A stretch of DNA of 64,000 bases from Lacticaseibacillus rhamnosus (lineage in GTDB: Bacteria > Bacillota > Bacilli > Lactobacillales > Lactobacillaceae). This document shows, piece after piece, positions 1-10,175 of this stretch (the stretch's first letter is position 1; each line of letters starts with the position of its first letter). Made by a program: the position numbers and the translations under genes. Location: the NCBI RefSeq assembly GCF_900636965.1, contig NZ_LR134331.1, positions 1-64,000 of the forward strand, read 5' to 3'. The notes beneath the pieces are model-generated. The model was not told the DNA's origin. It made no database searches and saw nothing but the letters and a program-made list of their open reading frames with translations.

Positions 1-1350
1 ATGCCCAATTTAGAGGAGCTTTGGGCTTACCTGAATGATAAATTCCGTGAAGAGTTGACCCCAGTCGGTTACAGCACATGGATTCAAACAGCCAAGCCGG
101 TCAAATTGACCCAAGATAAACTCGAAATCGAAGTACCTGCATCTTTGCACAAGGCTTACTGGGAGAAAAATCTGGTTACCAAAGTGGTGGAAGGCGTCTA
201 TGAGTTTGCCCAATTAGAAGTCGATCCTGTCATCATGACCAAAGACGAGTTGCAGCCCGCTTCCACGCATCAGCATCAAGTAACCGATGACGATGATGAC
301 CAACAACTGACCTTTAAGGCAAAAACGCATTTAAACCCGAAATATACTTTTGACCGCTTCGTGATTGGTAAGGGTAACCAAATGGCTCACGCGGCGGCTT
401 TAGCAGTAGCTGAGGCGCCTGGTACGACTTACAACCCGCTGTTTATTTACGGCGGCGTTGGCTTGGGAAAAACGCATTTGATGCAGGCGATCGGGAATCT
501 GGTCTTGGAAAATAATCCCGCTGCCAACATTAAATATGTCACCAGCGAGAATTTTGCCAATGACTTCATTAATTCCATCCAAACAAAACAGCAAGAACAA
601 TTTCGTCAAGAGTACCGAAATGTTGACTTGCTGTTGGTTGATGATATTCAATTCTTCGGTGACAAAGAAGCCACGCAAGAAGAGTTCTTCCATACATTTA
701 ATACGTTATACGAAAATATGAAGCAAATCGTCCTAACCAGTGATCGCCTGCCTAATGAGATTCCTAAGTTGCAGGAACGTCTGGTATCTCGCTTCAATAA
801 AGGATTATCCGTTGACGTCACCCCGCCGGATCTTGAAACCCGTATCGCCATCTTACGCAATAAAGCCAATGCAGAAGATCTCAGTATTCCGGATGACACG
901 CTTTCATACATTGCCGGGCAAATTGAAAGTAACGTCCGTGATCTTGAAGGGGCGCTGGTTCGGGTTCAGGCCTTTTCAACGATGAAGAACGAGGACATCA
1001 CAACCAGTTTAGCGGCAGATGCACTAAAAGCCCTTAAGCTCGACGATCGCAGCGGTCAACTCACCATTCCGCAGATTCTCGATGCGGTCGCCAAATATTT
1101 TCAAGTCACCGTTCAGGATCTAAAAGGCAAAAAGCGGGTTAAACAAATTGTTATTCCCCGGCAAATCGCCATGTACTTAGCACGAGAGATGACCGACAAT
1201 AGCTTACCGAAAATCGGCCAGGAAATTGGCGGAAAAGATCACACGACTGTCATTCACGCCCACGAAAAAATCATGGCTGCCATGACCACCAACGAAGATT
1301 TAAAAGCACATGTGGTCGAACTACGAAATATCCTGAAAAATCGTGGTTAA
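1..1350 (+). CDS. dnaA: Chromosomal replication initiator protein DnaA
   Basis: DnaA binds DnaA boxes at oriC, oligomerises with ATP, opens the duplex and loads the replicative helicase. The 449-residue protein shows the standard layout. An N-terminal domain I (about 1-85) is followed by a short acidic linker with a run of five Asp near residue 96-100. The AAA+ core has a Walker A GGVGLGKT at residues 151-158 and a Walker B LLLVDD. The C-terminal DNA-binding domain carries the DnaA signature around IGGKDHTTVIHA. Length is normal for lactobacilli. The window starts on its ATG, so upstream promoter and rpmH-side sequences are not visible. dnaN follows after a box-containing gap. Confidence 0.98.
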   Translation: MPNLEELWAYLNDKFREELTPVGYSTWIQTAKPVKLTQDKLEIEVPASLHKAYWEKNLVTKVVEGVYEFAQLEVDPVIMTKDELQPASTHQHQVTDDDDDQQLTFKAKTHLNPKYTFDRFVIGKGNQMAHAAALAVAEAPGTTYNPLFIYGGVGLGKTHLMQAIGNLVLENNPAANIKYVTSENFANDFINSIQTKQQEQFRQEYRNVDLLLVDDIQFFGDKEATQEEFFHTFNTLYENMKQIVLTSDRLPNEIPKLQERLVSRFNKGLSVDVTPPDLETRIAILRNKANAEDLSIPDDTLSYIAGQIESNVRDLEGALVRVQAFSTMKNEDITTSLAADALKALKLDDRSGQLTIPQILDAVAKYFQVTVQDLKGKKRVKQIVIPRQIAMYLAREMTDNSLPKIGQEIGGKDHTTVIHAHEKIMAAMTTNEDLKAHVVELRNILKNRG

Positions 1351-1503
1351 TCCACTTGTGGACAACTGCCAGAAACAGAACTTTTTGTCCCTATCACTTA
1401 TCCACAGGTGCATAACTTCATGATTTGCTGTTCCGCAAAGTTATCCACAGTTTGAACACGCCCTATTACTATTACTTTAAAAGCTTTATATTATATATAT
1501 AAA
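1347..1503. other. oriC: oriC-type DnaA-box region between dnaA and dnaN
   Basis: Two exact TTATCCACA DnaA boxes are present on the plus strand at 1398-1406 and 1441-1449. A third box, TTGTCCACA, is on the minus strand at 1357-1365. They are followed by an AT-only-looking stretch (about 1463-1503) that could serve as a duplex-unwinding element. In Gram-positive bacteria the dnaA-dnaN spacer is part of the bipartite origin. The other part, upstream of dnaA, lies outside the window, so the origin is only partly seen. Confidence 0.8.
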
Positions 1504-1523
1504 ACGACGTACAGGAGGCTCTT

Positions 1524-2663
1524 ATGAAATTTACGATTACCCGATCCACATTCTTGAAAACCTTGAATGACGTTTCCCGGGCTATTTCAACCAAAACCAC
1601 GATCCCGATTTTGACAGGGTTAAAAATCGTGCTCAATGATACAGGGCTAGTGCTGACCGGTAGTGATGCTGATATTTCGATTGAGTCAACCATTAACGCT
1701 GCTGATGAAAGTAACGATTTACAAATCGGCAGCACTGGTGAAATTGTATTACCAGCGCGCTTCTTCAGCGAAATCGTTAAACGGCTGCCAGAAAGCACCA
1801 TGACAGTAGAAGTAAAGGACAATTTTCAAACGGTCATTACTTCAGGGGCTTCCGAGTTTACGATTCGTGGAGAAGATGCGAACAACTATCCGCGTCTACC
1901 GGAAATTACCGCAGATGAAGCCTTATCTGTTCCGGCTGACGTCTTGCGCCAACTGATTAACCAAACCGTTATCGCCGTGTCCACTCAGGAAAGTCGGCCA
2001 ATTCTGACCGGGGTGCATTTAACGATTACCGGCGATCAACTCGTTGCCGTTGCGACCGATTCGCATCGGTTATCGCAACGTACCCTAACTTTGCCAGCAG
2101 CAAGCAATATCGATTACGACATCATCATTCCTGGTAAAAGTCTGACAGAACTAAGTCGCATGTTAGGTGACGATGTGACTAAAATCGAAATTCGCATTGC
2201 CGAGAACCAGGTATTATTTGTATTTGGCCAAACCGCCTTTTATTCGCGGTTACTTGAAGGCAATTATCCAGACACGAGTCGCCTTATTCCAACATCCAGC
2301 AATACGCAAGCCGAGTTCGATGCGCCGGCACTGCTAGCTTCCATTCAGCGGGCCAGCTTGCTGAGTCACGAAAGCAGCAATAACGTCGTGCGTTTAGTCC
2401 TCAACATTGGCGAGCAAAAAGCAACCATCTATGGTAATTCGCCAGATGTCGGGAATGTCGAAGAAGTCTTAAGCTTCAACAAGCTGACCGGTCAGGATCT
2501 GGAAATCTCCTTCAACCCTGATTACATGAAGGACGCGCTGCAAGGCTTTGGCCAAACAGCGATTGAAGTTGACTTTACGGCACCGCTGCGGCCATTCACC
2601 TTGGTTCCAACCGAAGATAAAGAGAAGTTTATTCAGTTGATTACGCCGGTGCGGACGTTCTAG
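1524..2663 (+). CDS. dnaN: DNA polymerase III subunit beta (sliding clamp)
   Basis: The sliding clamp tethers DNA polymerase III and other clamp-binding proteins to DNA. The 379-residue protein begins MKFTITRSTFLKTL and ends in the LITPVRTF tail, which matches the C-terminal M/TPVR motif of beta clamps near the hydrophobic cleft. Length is standard for Firmicutes. The ATG is preceded by AGGAGG at 1512-1517. It follows dnaA after the DnaA-box spacer and is followed by a strong terminator. The next replication gene, yaaA, therefore has its own promoter. Confidence 0.98.
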   Translation: MKFTITRSTFLKTLNDVSRAISTKTTIPILTGLKIVLNDTGLVLTGSDADISIESTINAADESNDLQIGSTGEIVLPARFFSEIVKRLPESTMTVEVKDNFQTVITSGASEFTIRGEDANNYPRLPEITADEALSVPADVLRQLINQTVIAVSTQESRPILTGVHLTITGDQLVAVATDSHRLSQRTLTLPAASNIDYDIIIPGKSLTELSRMLGDDVTKIEIRIAENQVLFVFGQTAFYSRLLEGNYPDTSRLIPTSSNTQAEFDAPALLASIQRASLLSHESSNNVVRLVLNIGEQKATIYGNSPDVGNVEEVLSFNKLTGQDLEISFNPDYMKDALQGFGQTAIEVDFTAPLRPFTLVPTEDKEKFIQLITPVRTF

Positions 2664-2694
2664 GCAATAGAAAAACGCAAATACAGGGCCAATT

Positions 2695-2735
2695 AAAAAA
2701 GATTCTAGAGTGTGCAAAGCTCTGGAATCTTTTTT
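2695..2735 (+). terminator. Rho-independent terminator after dnaN
   Basis: A 10-bp stem (2701-2710 pairing with 2720-2729, one G-U) is flanked by an A-run upstream and six T downstream. It ends the dnaA-dnaN transcript and, read backwards, may also serve the convergent small gene at 2772. Confidence 0.85.
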
Positions 2736-2771
2736 GATAGCTTTCAACGATATGCCGAGGATCGATGAAAT

Positions 2772-2954
2772 TTAATATTTCCGCTTGCCAAAACGGTAAT
2801 AGAGACTCGCAGCAAGGCAACCAATTAGCAAGCTGACAAGTATTAACGGTAAACTCAACCAATTACGGAAATCTGCCATGATGTTACCGTAGACATAGAT
2901 AGTTACAGAAAAGGCCACAAACATTCCAAAAACTGATTTCATAGTGGGCGCCAT
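2772..2954 (-). CDS. Small two-helix membrane protein (60 aa), unknown function
   Basis: The product is not recognised as a named family. It has two predicted hydrophobic helices (about residues 5-22 and 29-50) joined by a short polar loop, and ends in a basic RFGKRKY tail. The start MAPTMKSVF at 2954 is chosen because AAGGAGG lies just upstream on the minus strand; a longer frame to 2990 lacks this spacing. The protein resembles the 63-residue product at 9884-10075: both share a YxYGNI segment, a loop with NWL, VSLxIG and a basic C-terminus. The second copy sits beside bacteriocin-like genes, so an immunity-like role is conceivable but unproven. Confidence 0.6.
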   Translation of the reverse strand: MAPTMKSVFGMFVAFSVTIYVYGNIMADFRNWLSLPLILVSLLIGCLAASLYYRFGKRKY

Positions 2955-3528
2955 AATTTCCTCCTTGTATAGACGGTTTCCACGTGGCAAGCAAAAATAT
3001 AAAAGTTAATTGGCGACTTTATAATTATTGTATTTAATAAATAGTTTATTTACTGATTTTCCCTGCCAACCATGGAAATATCAAATAATTTAAAATAAAA
3101 ATCGTAAAGCTGAACGACATTTTTACGATGATATTGTATAAAAGCGCTTGCAAATAGTCAATTTAGGCACCGCTATTTTTTGGATGTCGATGGAATTAAC
3201 AAAACTTAGCTTGACGTCTAAAGACTGAGCTTAACTGTCTTTTGGCATAAAGCGAGACCTAATCCAGAGAATAGACAGTTATTCATAAGCAGAAACGGCT
3301 TTAGGCTAGGCTAAAAACGATAAAACTAAAAATTTGGCTGTTTTTGGCCTTTCTAAGTGTTTTTAGTCTAGGGGGGCGTCTTGGGCTTAAATTGCCTCAG
3401 AGCCGCTTAAATGCCCGTTTTGAATTGTTTTTTACTTGGTATAAGGGTATAATTAATTTGTGTTCGTTAGCGGCAAATCACGGTTTCTGGTGGTTTGCCG
3501 ATACATTTCGGATTGGAGGGCGACGACG
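2955..3528 (+). promoter_or_regulatory. Intergenic region with promoter for yaaA-recF-gyrBA
   Basis: No convincing gene lies here. A TATAAT at 3448-3453, with TTGTTT at 3425-3430 and 17-bp spacing, is the likely promoter of the yaaA-recF-gyrB-gyrA run. An imperfect cre-like match (about 12 of 14 positions, minus strand) lies at 3139-3152, too far from the promoter to assign a role. The rest is AT-rich with no visible structure. Confidence 0.5.
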
Positions 3529-3741
3529 ATGACAACCATCAAGATCACCACCGCATTTTTGACATTGGGCCAGTTTCTGAAAGAGGCAGGTTTGATTGAT
3601 AGCGGCGGTGCGGCTAAGTGGTATTTGGGTGAGCACCCGGTAACCGTGAACGGGGCAGCTGAAGACCGTCGTGGCCGGAAGCTGTATCCGGATGATCAGA
3701 TTAAAGTTGCCGATCAGACCTATGTGATCGTGAGCGCATGA
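3529..3741 (+). CDS. yaaA: S4-domain protein YaaA
   Basis: This is a small S4-like RNA-binding protein always found between dnaN and recF in Bacillales and Lactobacillales; its role is still loosely defined, probably linked to ribosome or RNA binding. The 70-residue product contains the S4 core pattern LGQFLKEAGLIDSGGAAK followed by a VxVNG turn and RRGRKL. The start at ATG 3529 is supported by GGAGGG at 3515-3520; an upstream in-frame extension has no ribosome-binding site. Its stop codon overlaps the recF start by 4 bp (ATGA), indicating translational coupling. Confidence 0.93.
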   Translation: MTTIKITTAFLTLGQFLKEAGLIDSGGAAKWYLGEHPVTVNGAAEDRRGRKLYPDDQIKVADQTYVIVSA

Positions 3742-4856
3742 AGCTGGATCATTTAACGTTAAAAAACTATCGCAATTACGCAACGGTTGATACGGCATTT
3801 TCACCTGAGATCAATGTTTTGATCGGTGAAAATGCGCAAGGCAAGACGAATCTGCTTGAAGCGATTTATGTATTGGCGTTAGCGCGCAGCCATCGGACCA
3901 ACAATGATAAAGAGTTGATTCGCTTTGGTAGTGATTTTGCGCGCGTCTCCGGTCAGATCAGTCGCCAAAGTGGGACGCATCAGCTGGAATTGATTATTAG
4001 TCATCAAGGTAAGCGGGCGCGGATTGATCGGATCGAACAGTCAAAACTGTCGCAATACTTAGGGCATTTTAATGTCATTTTGTTTGCACCGGAAGATTTG
4101 GCGATTGTCAAAGGCAGTCCGGCTGGGCGACGGCGGTTTATCGACATGGAATTTGGCCAGATGAGTCCCAAGTATCTTTATAATCTGAGCCAATACAAAA
4201 CGTTTCTAAAACAGCGAAACGCATACTTAAAACAGCTGAAATACCATCAAGCCAAGGATCTTGTGTATTTAGACGTTTTGACTGATTCGTTGGCGGCGTT
4301 TGGAGCCGAGCTGATCACGGCGCGGGCAAAATTGCTGCAGACCATGTCGGATTATGCTGCTGCCATTCAACAAGACATTACCAAGGGACGCGAAAAGTTG
4401 CAGTTTGCTTATCAGACTCAGGTTACTGCGGATCTTCGACAAGATAGTGAGCAGGTCTATGAAGCATTAGGTGCCTTGTTTGCAAAGCAGCAGTCGCGGG
4501 AAATCGAGCAAGGCACCAGTTTGGTCGGGCCGCATCGCGATGATGTTTTGTTTATTGTCAATGATAAGGATGTTGCTAATTTCGGCAGCCAAGGCCAGCA
4601 GCGCACCACGGCTTTGGCAGTTAAATTAGCCGAAATCGACTTAATGAAGGATCAGACAGGCGAATATCCGGTTTTGTTACTGGATGACGTTTTGTCTGAA
4701 CTTGACGCTATTCGCCAGACACATTTATTGAAGGCCATTCAAGCCAAGGTTCAGACGTTTCTGACGACGACCAGTCTGGATGGCATTCAAAAGGAAATCA
4801 TCACGGCGCCCGCTATTTTTCAGGTGCAGGATGGCGTTTTGACGAAGCAGGCGTGA
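3738..4856 (+). CDS. recF: DNA replication and repair protein RecF
   Basis: RecF is an SMC-like ATPase that acts with RecO and RecR to load RecA at gapped DNA. The 372-residue protein has the Walker A GENAQGKTN near residue 31, the ABC-type signature GSQGQQRT near residue 282, and the Walker B LLLDDVLSELD near residue 310. Length matches the family. The gene overlaps yaaA by 4 bp and is followed after 31 bp by gyrB, the conserved order in this group. Confidence 0.97.
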   Translation: MKLDHLTLKNYRNYATVDTAFSPEINVLIGENAQGKTNLLEAIYVLALARSHRTNNDKELIRFGSDFARVSGQISRQSGTHQLELIISHQGKRARIDRIEQSKLSQYLGHFNVILFAPEDLAIVKGSPAGRRRFIDMEFGQMSPKYLYNLSQYKTFLKQRNAYLKQLKYHQAKDLVYLDVLTDSLAAFGAELITARAKLLQTMSDYAAAIQQDITKGREKLQFAYQTQVTADLRQDSEQVYEALGALFAKQQSREIEQGTSLVGPHRDDVLFIVNDKDVANFGSQGQQRTTALAVKLAEIDLMKDQTGEYPVLLLDDVLSELDAIRQTHLLKAIQAKVQTFLTTTSLDGIQKEIITAPAIFQVQDGVLTKQA

Positions 4857-4887
4857 GCAACTGTAAACGATACGAGGAGGATAACCA

Positions 4888-6849
4888 GTGACGGACAAGA
4901 AAGAATCGGCCGAAGAAAAGAAAGAAGAACTGGCAGCAGAATATGATGCTAGTCAAATTCAGGTGCTGTCAGGACTCGAAGCGGTTCGCAAGCGCCCAGG
5001 AATGTACATCGGCTCAACTAGCAGTCAAGGATTGCATCATTTAGTTTGGGAAATCATTGATAACGGGATTGACGAAGCGTTGGCTGGGTTTGCAACGCGA
5101 ATTGAAGTTGAAGTCAACCCGGATAACAGTGTGACCGTTACCGATGACGGCCGTGGGATTCCAGTCGACATTCAGGCAAAAACCGGTCGTCCGGCGCTTG
5201 AGACGGTTTATACGGTTTTGCATGCCGGTGGTAAGTTTGGCGGTGGCGGCTATAAGGTCTCCGGCGGTTTGCATGGTGTCGGCGCTTCGGTTGTCAATGC
5301 GCTATCAACGAATCTGGACGTGACGGTTGTTCGCGGCGGCAAACGGTATTACATCGACTTTGTGCGTGGCAAGGTTAACACGCCGATGAAAGAACTTGGC
5401 CCGGCACCGGAGCATGAGCATGGCACCAAGGTTCATTTTCAGCCGGATCCGGATATTTTCACGGAAACCACAACGTTTGATGATAAAGTCCTGACAACGC
5501 GGATTCGTGAGTTGGCCTTTTTGAATAAGGGGCTTAAGCTGACGTTTACTGATAAGCGTGCGGCGACTCATGAAAAGCTGGTGTTTCATTATGAAGGCGG
5601 CTTGAAATCTTATGTTGATTTCCTGACGAAGAAGAAAGAAAACCTGCTGCAGGAACCGATTTATGTGGAAGGTCAGGATAAAGGCATTACGGTTGAAGTC
5701 GCGCTGCAGTATACGAATGACTATCACAGCACGCTGTTGACGTTTGCCAATAACATTCACACCTACGAAGGCGGTACCCACGAAACCGGGTTTAAAACGG
5801 CCCTGACGCGGGTGATTAATGATTATGCTCGGCGTTCCGGTGCGCTTAAAGACAGCGATGATCCGCTCAGTGGGGATGACGTTCGGGAAGGCTTAACCGC
5901 AGTTGTTTCGGTCAAGCATCCTGATCCGCAGTTTGAAGGCCAGACCAAGACCAAACTGGGGAACTCGGATGCCCGCACGGTGGTTGATCGTACCTTCTCC
6001 GATCACTTCAACAAATTTCTTATGGAACATCCGGCTGACGGCAAGCTCATTATTGACAAGGCCATGCTTGCCAGCAAAGCCCGCTTAGCTGCTAAACGGG
6101 CGCGTGAAGTAACGCGTAAGAAGAGCGGCTTGGAAATCTCCAATCTGCCAGGGAAGTTAGCTGACAACACCAGTAAAGATCCGGAAATTTCCGAATTGTT
6201 CATTGTCGAAGGGGATTCCGCTGGCGGCTCGGCTAAGTCGGGACGCAGCCGGTTGACCCAAGCGATTTTGCCAATTCGCGGTAAGATTCTGAATGTTGAA
6301 AAAGCCTCCATGGAACGTATTTTGGCCAATGAAGAAATCAGAACGTTATTCACGGCGATGGGCACCGGTTTTGGTCAGGACTTTGACATTAGCAAGGCCC
6401 GTTATCACAAGTTGATCATCATGACCGATGCCGATGTCGATGGCGCCCATATCCGGACGTTGTTGCTGACGCTGATTTATCGCTATATGCGGCCGGTGCT
6501 TGATGCTGGCTACGTGTATATCGCCCAGCCACCGTTGTATCGCCTGCGTCAAGGTAAAATGATGCGCTACATCGATTCCGATGAAGAGCTACAGGATATT
6601 CTGGGGCAACTGCCGCCTAGCCCAAAGCCGGATATTCAACGGTATAAAGGGCTTGGTGAAATGGACGCCAGCCAGCTTTGGGAAACCACCATGGATCCTG
6701 ACACGCGCCGACTTTTACGGGTATCGCCAAAAGATGCTGAACAAGCAGATGGCATTTTTGAAATGCTGATGGGCGATCATGTTGAGCCGCGGCGGAAGTT
6801 TATCGAAGAAAATGCGGTCTTTGTTGATCCGAACAACATTGACGTATGA
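4888..6849 (+). CDS. gyrB: DNA gyrase subunit B
   Basis: GyrB provides ATP hydrolysis and part of the DNA cleavage centre of gyrase (GyrA2GyrB2), which introduces negative supercoils. The 653-residue protein shows the GHKL ATP-binding motifs ([31 protein letters not shown]), a transducer domain, and TOPRIM motifs [13 protein letters not shown] and DADVDGAHI. It ends with the short C-terminal GyrB domain containing QRYKGLGEM. It starts with GTG at 4888, preceded by GAGGAGG at 4875-4881. It lies 62 bp upstream of gyrA. Confidence 0.98.
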   Translation: MTDKKESAEEKKEELAAEYDASQIQVLSGLEAVRKRPGMYIGSTSSQGLHHLVWEIIDNGIDEALAGFATRIEVEVNPDNSVTVTDDGRGIPVDIQAKTGRPALETVYTVLHAGGKFGGGGYKVSGGLHGVGASVVNALSTNLDVTVVRGGKRYYIDFVRGKVNTPMKELGPAPEHEHGTKVHFQPDPDIFTETTTFDDKVLTTRIRELAFLNKGLKLTFTDKRAATHEKLVFHYEGGLKSYVDFLTKKKENLLQEPIYVEGQDKGITVEVALQYTNDYHSTLLTFANNIHTYEGGTHETGFKTALTRVINDYARRSGALKDSDDPLSGDDVREGLTAVVSVKHPDPQFEGQTKTKLGNSDARTVVDRTFSDHFNKFLMEHPADGKLIIDKAMLASKARLAAKRAREVTRKKSGLEISNLPGKLADNTSKDPEISELFIVEGDSAGGSAKSGRSRLTQAILPIRGKILNVEKASMERILANEEIRTLFTAMGTGFGQDFDISKARYHKLIIMTDADVDGAHIRTLLLTLIYRYMRPVLDAGYVYIAQPPLYRLRQGKMMRYIDSDEELQDILGQLPPSPKPDIQRYKGLGEMDASQLWETTMDPDTRRLLRVSPKDAEQADGIFEMLMGDHVEPRRKFIEENAVFVDPNNIDV

Positions 6850-6911
6850 TAGATCGCTTTTAGGATGCAGACAGGTAAAATGAGAACTTTTGAGAGGAGA
6901 CTTTTCGCTTA

Positions 6912-9524
6912 ATGGATGATCGCCAAGAAAGCCGGATTACGAATGTGAATCTCGGCGAAACAATGCGTAAATCATTCCTTGAATACGCGATGAGTGTCAT
7001 TGTGGCGCGGGCATTGCCTGACGTACGTGATGGCCTCAAACCGGTTCAGCGCCGGATTCTGTATGGCATGAATGAACTCGGGGTCACACCGGAGAAGCCA
7101 TACAAGAAGAGTGCGCGGATCGTCGGGGATGTCATGGGGAAGTACCATCCGCATGGTGACAGCTCGATTTATGAAGGGCTTGTGCGGATGGCGCAGGACT
7201 TTAGTTACCGGTATATGCTGGTTGACGGCCACGGGAACTTTGGCTCGGTTGACGGTGACGGTGCGGCGGCGATGCGTTACACCGAAGCCCGGATGAGTAA
7301 AATTGCCGTCGAAATGTTACGCGACATCAACAAAGACACGATTGATTTTCAGGATAATTACGATGGCACCGAAAAAGAACCGGTTGTTTTGCCAGCGCGC
7401 TTCCCGAATCTGCTGGTCAACGGTGCGACCGGGATTGCGGTTGGGATGACCACCAATATTCCGCCGCATAATCTGTCGGAAACGATTTCGGCCTTGCATG
7501 TGCTGATGGATCATCCTGATGCCACCACCGCCGACTTGATGCAGGCATTGCCGGGACCCGATTTTCCAACCGGTGGTGTTGTCATGGGCAAGTCCGGTAT
7601 TCGCCACGCATACGAAACCGGTCGCGGAACGATTGTGTTGCGTGGTAAAGTCGACGTTCAAACTGAAAAGTCCGGGCGCGAACGGATTGTTATTACCGAA
7701 ATTCCTTACATGGTCAACAAAGCCAAGATGGTGGAACGGATTGCTGATTTGGTCCATGAAAAGAAAATTGACGGCATTGTCACCTTGCGTGATGAATCCG
7801 ATCGTGATGGGATGCGGATTGTCATTGATGTCCGCCGCGATGCCAGTGCTTCAGTTATTTTGAATAATCTCTACAAACTGACACCGCTGCAAACCGGTTT
7901 TTCCTTCAACATGGTGGCGATTGTCAATGGTGCGCCAAAGGTATTGAGCCTGAAACAGATCCTGCAATATTATCTGGATCACCAGGAAAATGTCATTCGG
8001 CGGCGGACGCAATATGACCTGAAGAAGGCCAAGGCACGGGAACATATTCTCGAAGGCTTGCGAATTGCGCTTGATCATATTGATGAAATCATTACGATTA
8101 TTCGCAGTTCCGAAACCGGCGACAAAGCAAAAGTCATCTTAATGGACAAGTTCAATCTGTCCGATAAGCAAAGTCAGGCCATCCTGGACATGCGGCTGGT
8201 GCGGTTGACTGGTCTGGAACGCGACAAGGTTGAAAGCGAGTATAAAGATGTGGAGGCAGCCATTGCCGACTACACCGATATTCTGGCTAAACCGGAACGT
8301 GTTCACCAGATTATTTATGATGAACTGCTTGATATTCAAAAGAAATTCGGTGACAAGCGCCGGACTGAACTGCTGGTCGGTGAAGTGCTGAGTCTTGAAG
8401 ATGAAGATCTGATTGAGCAAGAAGATGTCGTGATTACCTTGAGTCATAACGGTTACGTTAAGCGCTTGGCAACCAGTGAATTCAAGACGCAAAATCGCGG
8501 TGGTCGTGGTATTCAAGGGATGAACGTGCATGACGATGATTTCGTCGAACACCTGATCTCCACTTCAACCCATGATGTTTTGCTCTTCTTCACCAACAAA
8601 GGCAAAGTTTACCGCAGCAAGGGTTATGAGATTCCAGAATACAGCCGGACGGCAAAAGGAATCCCGATCATTAACCTGCTAGGTGTTGGTGCGGGCGAGA
8701 AGATTCAGACAGTCATTAACGTTCACGAAGGCGACAATGATGACCGCTATTTATTCTTCGTCACCCAAAACGGTGTGGTTAAACGGACACCGGTCAAGGA
8801 ATTTGCCAATATCCGCAGCAACGGTCTGATTGCGCTCAACTTGAAGGATCAAGACGAACTGAACAATGTCATTTTGACGTCTGGACAGGATAACATCTTG
8901 ATCGGCACGCACTTGGGTTACAGTGTGGCCTTTAAGGAACAGGATGTTCGGTCAATGGGTCGGACAGCCACCGGGGTTCGCGGCATTCGCCTTCGTGATC
9001 ACGATTACGTGGTTGGCTCCGATATCCTTAAGCCGGATTCCGAAGTCTTTGTTATTTCCGAAAAAGGCTACGGTAAGCGCACCGCTGCCAAGGAATATCC
9101 AATTAAGGGTCGCGGCGGTAAAGGTATCAAGACCGCGAATATTACTGAGAAGAATGGTCCGCTGGCAGGGGTCACAACAGTTGACGGCACCGAAGATATT
9201 CTGGTAATGACGGACTCTGGGGTCATGATTCGCTTCAATATCCAAAATGTTTCGCAAACTGGTCGGGCAACACTAGGCGTTCGGTTGATTCGGGTCGACG
9301 ATGATGCCAAGGTTGCAACCATGGCTAAGGTCGAACCGGAAAGCGACGATCCAGACGACAGCAGCAAACCGGATCAGCCAACCGATCCGCAAGCCGGACC
9401 AACTGATGAACATGCGCAACCGGCTGACGGGCAGTATGCAGGCAATGCCGATGAACAGGTTAACAAACTGTTAGATCGTGCGGAGACTGATAAACCTGCA
9501 CCTGACGATGGCGATGAAGCCTAA
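6912..9524 (+). CDS. gyrA: DNA gyrase subunit A
   Basis: GyrA carries the breakage-reunion tyrosine and the DNA-wrapping beta-pinwheel. The 870-residue protein has catalytic Tyr123 in AAMRYTEAR. The quinolone-resistance region reads GDSSIYE, with Ser84 and Glu88, the residues normally seen in quinolone-susceptible Gram-positive GyrA. The GyrA box [10 protein letters not shown] is present near residue 530. The last about 55 residues form an acidic, Pro/Asp-rich tail typical of lactobacilli. A GAGAGGAGA ribosome-binding site precedes the ATG. Confidence 0.98.
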   Translation: MDDRQESRITNVNLGETMRKSFLEYAMSVIVARALPDVRDGLKPVQRRILYGMNELGVTPEKPYKKSARIVGDVMGKYHPHGDSSIYEGLVRMAQDFSYRYMLVDGHGNFGSVDGDGAAAMRYTEARMSKIAVEMLRDINKDTIDFQDNYDGTEKEPVVLPARFPNLLVNGATGIAVGMTTNIPPHNLSETISALHVLMDHPDATTADLMQALPGPDFPTGGVVMGKSGIRHAYETGRGTIVLRGKVDVQTEKSGRERIVITEIPYMVNKAKMVERIADLVHEKKIDGIVTLRDESDRDGMRIVIDVRRDASASVILNNLYKLTPLQTGFSFNMVAIVNGAPKVLSLKQILQYYLDHQENVIRRRTQYDLKKAKAREHILEGLRIALDHIDEIITIIRSSETGDKAKVILMDKFNLSDKQSQAILDMRLVRLTGLERDKVESEYKDVEAAIADYTDILAKPERVHQIIYDELLDIQKKFGDKRRTELLVGEVLSLEDEDLIEQEDVVITLSHNGYVKRLATSEFKTQNRGGRGIQGMNVHDDDFVEHLISTSTHDVLLFFTNKGKVYRSKGYEIPEYSRTAKGIPIINLLGVGAGEKIQTVINVHEGDNDDRYLFFVTQNGVVKRTPVKEFANIRSNGLIALNLKDQDELNNVILTSGQDNILIGTHLGYSVAFKEQDVRSMGRTATGVRGIRLRDHDYVVGSDILKPDSEVFVISEKGYGKRTAAKEYPIKGRGGKGIKTANITEKNGPLAGVTTVDGTEDILVMTDSGVMIRFNIQNVSQTGRATLGVRLIRVDDDAKVATMAKVEPESDDPDDSSKPDQPTDPQAGPTDEHAQPADGQYAGNADEQVNKLLDRAETDKPAPDDGDEA

Positions 9525-9554
9525 CTGAACCAAGATGCGTTGAAGCGTCAATGA

Positions 9555-9599
9555 AAATACCGTTCGAATGGGTAGTTTGCCAGTTCGAACGGTATTTTT
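9555..9599 (+). terminator. Rho-independent terminator after gyrA
   Basis: A long stem (ATACCGTTCGAA, about 9557-9568, pairing with TTCGAACGGTAT, 9584-9595) is followed by T-rich sequence. It closes the yaaA-gyrA transcription unit. Confidence 0.88.
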
Positions 9600-9685
9600 G
9601 TGCCTCGTTTTTCACGCGGCTCGTAGCTTGCTCCCCAAAATTTTTGATCGCTAATCCATTTACGTTAAACATCATAGTTTTGACA

Positions 9686-9838
9686 TAATGTATAGCAGAC
9701 AGTGAAAAATAGAGCGATGAGATTTGAGGGGAAGAGTTATCATGTTAAACAATGTGAGTTTAACCGGCCGTCTGACGAAGGAACCAGAAGTGTTTAAAAC
9801 TGCTGCTGATTTGGAACCAGTGCGCTTTACGTTGGTAG
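9686..9838 (+). repeat. Left copy of a ~153-bp direct repeat (5' end of ssb)
   Basis: This stretch and 14485-14637 are nearly identical (about 7 differences by eye). Each includes the same upstream sequence, ribosome-binding site and first about 32 codons of an ssb gene. The repeats bracket the accessory segment with the bacteriocin-like genes and two IS copies. Confidence 0.85.
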
Positions 9839-9843
9839 TGTGA
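9742..9843 (+). pseudogene. Truncated ssb remnant (33 codons)
   Basis: The ATG at 9742 opens a 33-codon frame, MLNNVSLTGRLTKEPEVFK and onward, nearly identical to the first 32 codons of the intact ssb at 14541. Homology breaks at about 9836 and the frame hits TGA at 9841. The OB-fold is cut after its first strands, so this cannot bind ssDNA as SSB does. The intact ribosome-binding-site region is still present, so a short peptide may be translated. It is best read as the scar of a partial duplication that now forms the left boundary of the accessory segment. Confidence 0.85.
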
Positions 9844-9883
9844 GCAATTTTAGTTGAAAAGCACAAAATAAATATAATGATTT

Positions 9884-10075
9884 TTAGTTATTTTTTCTTT
9901 TAACCATATGATAAAACACCGCTGCAGCGATTCCACCTATCATAAGGCTAACAACGAGCGCAACAGGGTTTAACCAGTTGTTTGGACTGACGAAGATGTT
10001 ACCATATAAATAGATCAGGATTGAAAATAAAATAAATATACCAATAACGGAATTTTTGTTTTTTGCATTTTTCAT
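9884..10075 (-). CDS. Small two-helix membrane protein (63 aa), paralogue of 2772-2954
   Basis: The product is not recognised as a named family. It has two hydrophobic segments (about residues 10-27 and 37-55), a polar loop containing NNWLNP and a basic VKRKNN tail. It parallels the 60-residue protein at 2772-2954 in length, the YxYGNI motif, the NWL loop and the VSLMIG helix. A modest GGGAG precedes the start on the minus strand. It lies within the segment that carries a bacteriocin-like peptide and its accessory gene. Small two-helix proteins in such loci are often immunity factors, but that is only context. Confidence 0.6.
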   Translation of the reverse strand: MKNAKNKNSVIGIFILFSILIYLYGNIFVSPNNWLNPVALVVSLMIGGIAAAVFYHMVKRKNN

Positions 10076-10175
10076 AGTGTTTAATCTCCCTTATTAGACT
10101 GTAATATGTATTATACAGATTTTTTTGGAAAGAAAAGCGTTTATAATATTTTATTAAGATATTAGATTAATACAT

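Noticed and set aside
3139-3152. cre-like sequence upstream of yaaA
   Set aside because: Lacks consensus bases at two positions and is about 300 bp from the promoter. Kept only as a note.
5305-5781. 158-codon minus-strand frame inside gyrB
   Set aside because: Shadow of the gyrB coding sequence. Many long antisense frames occur in the GC-richer core genes here.
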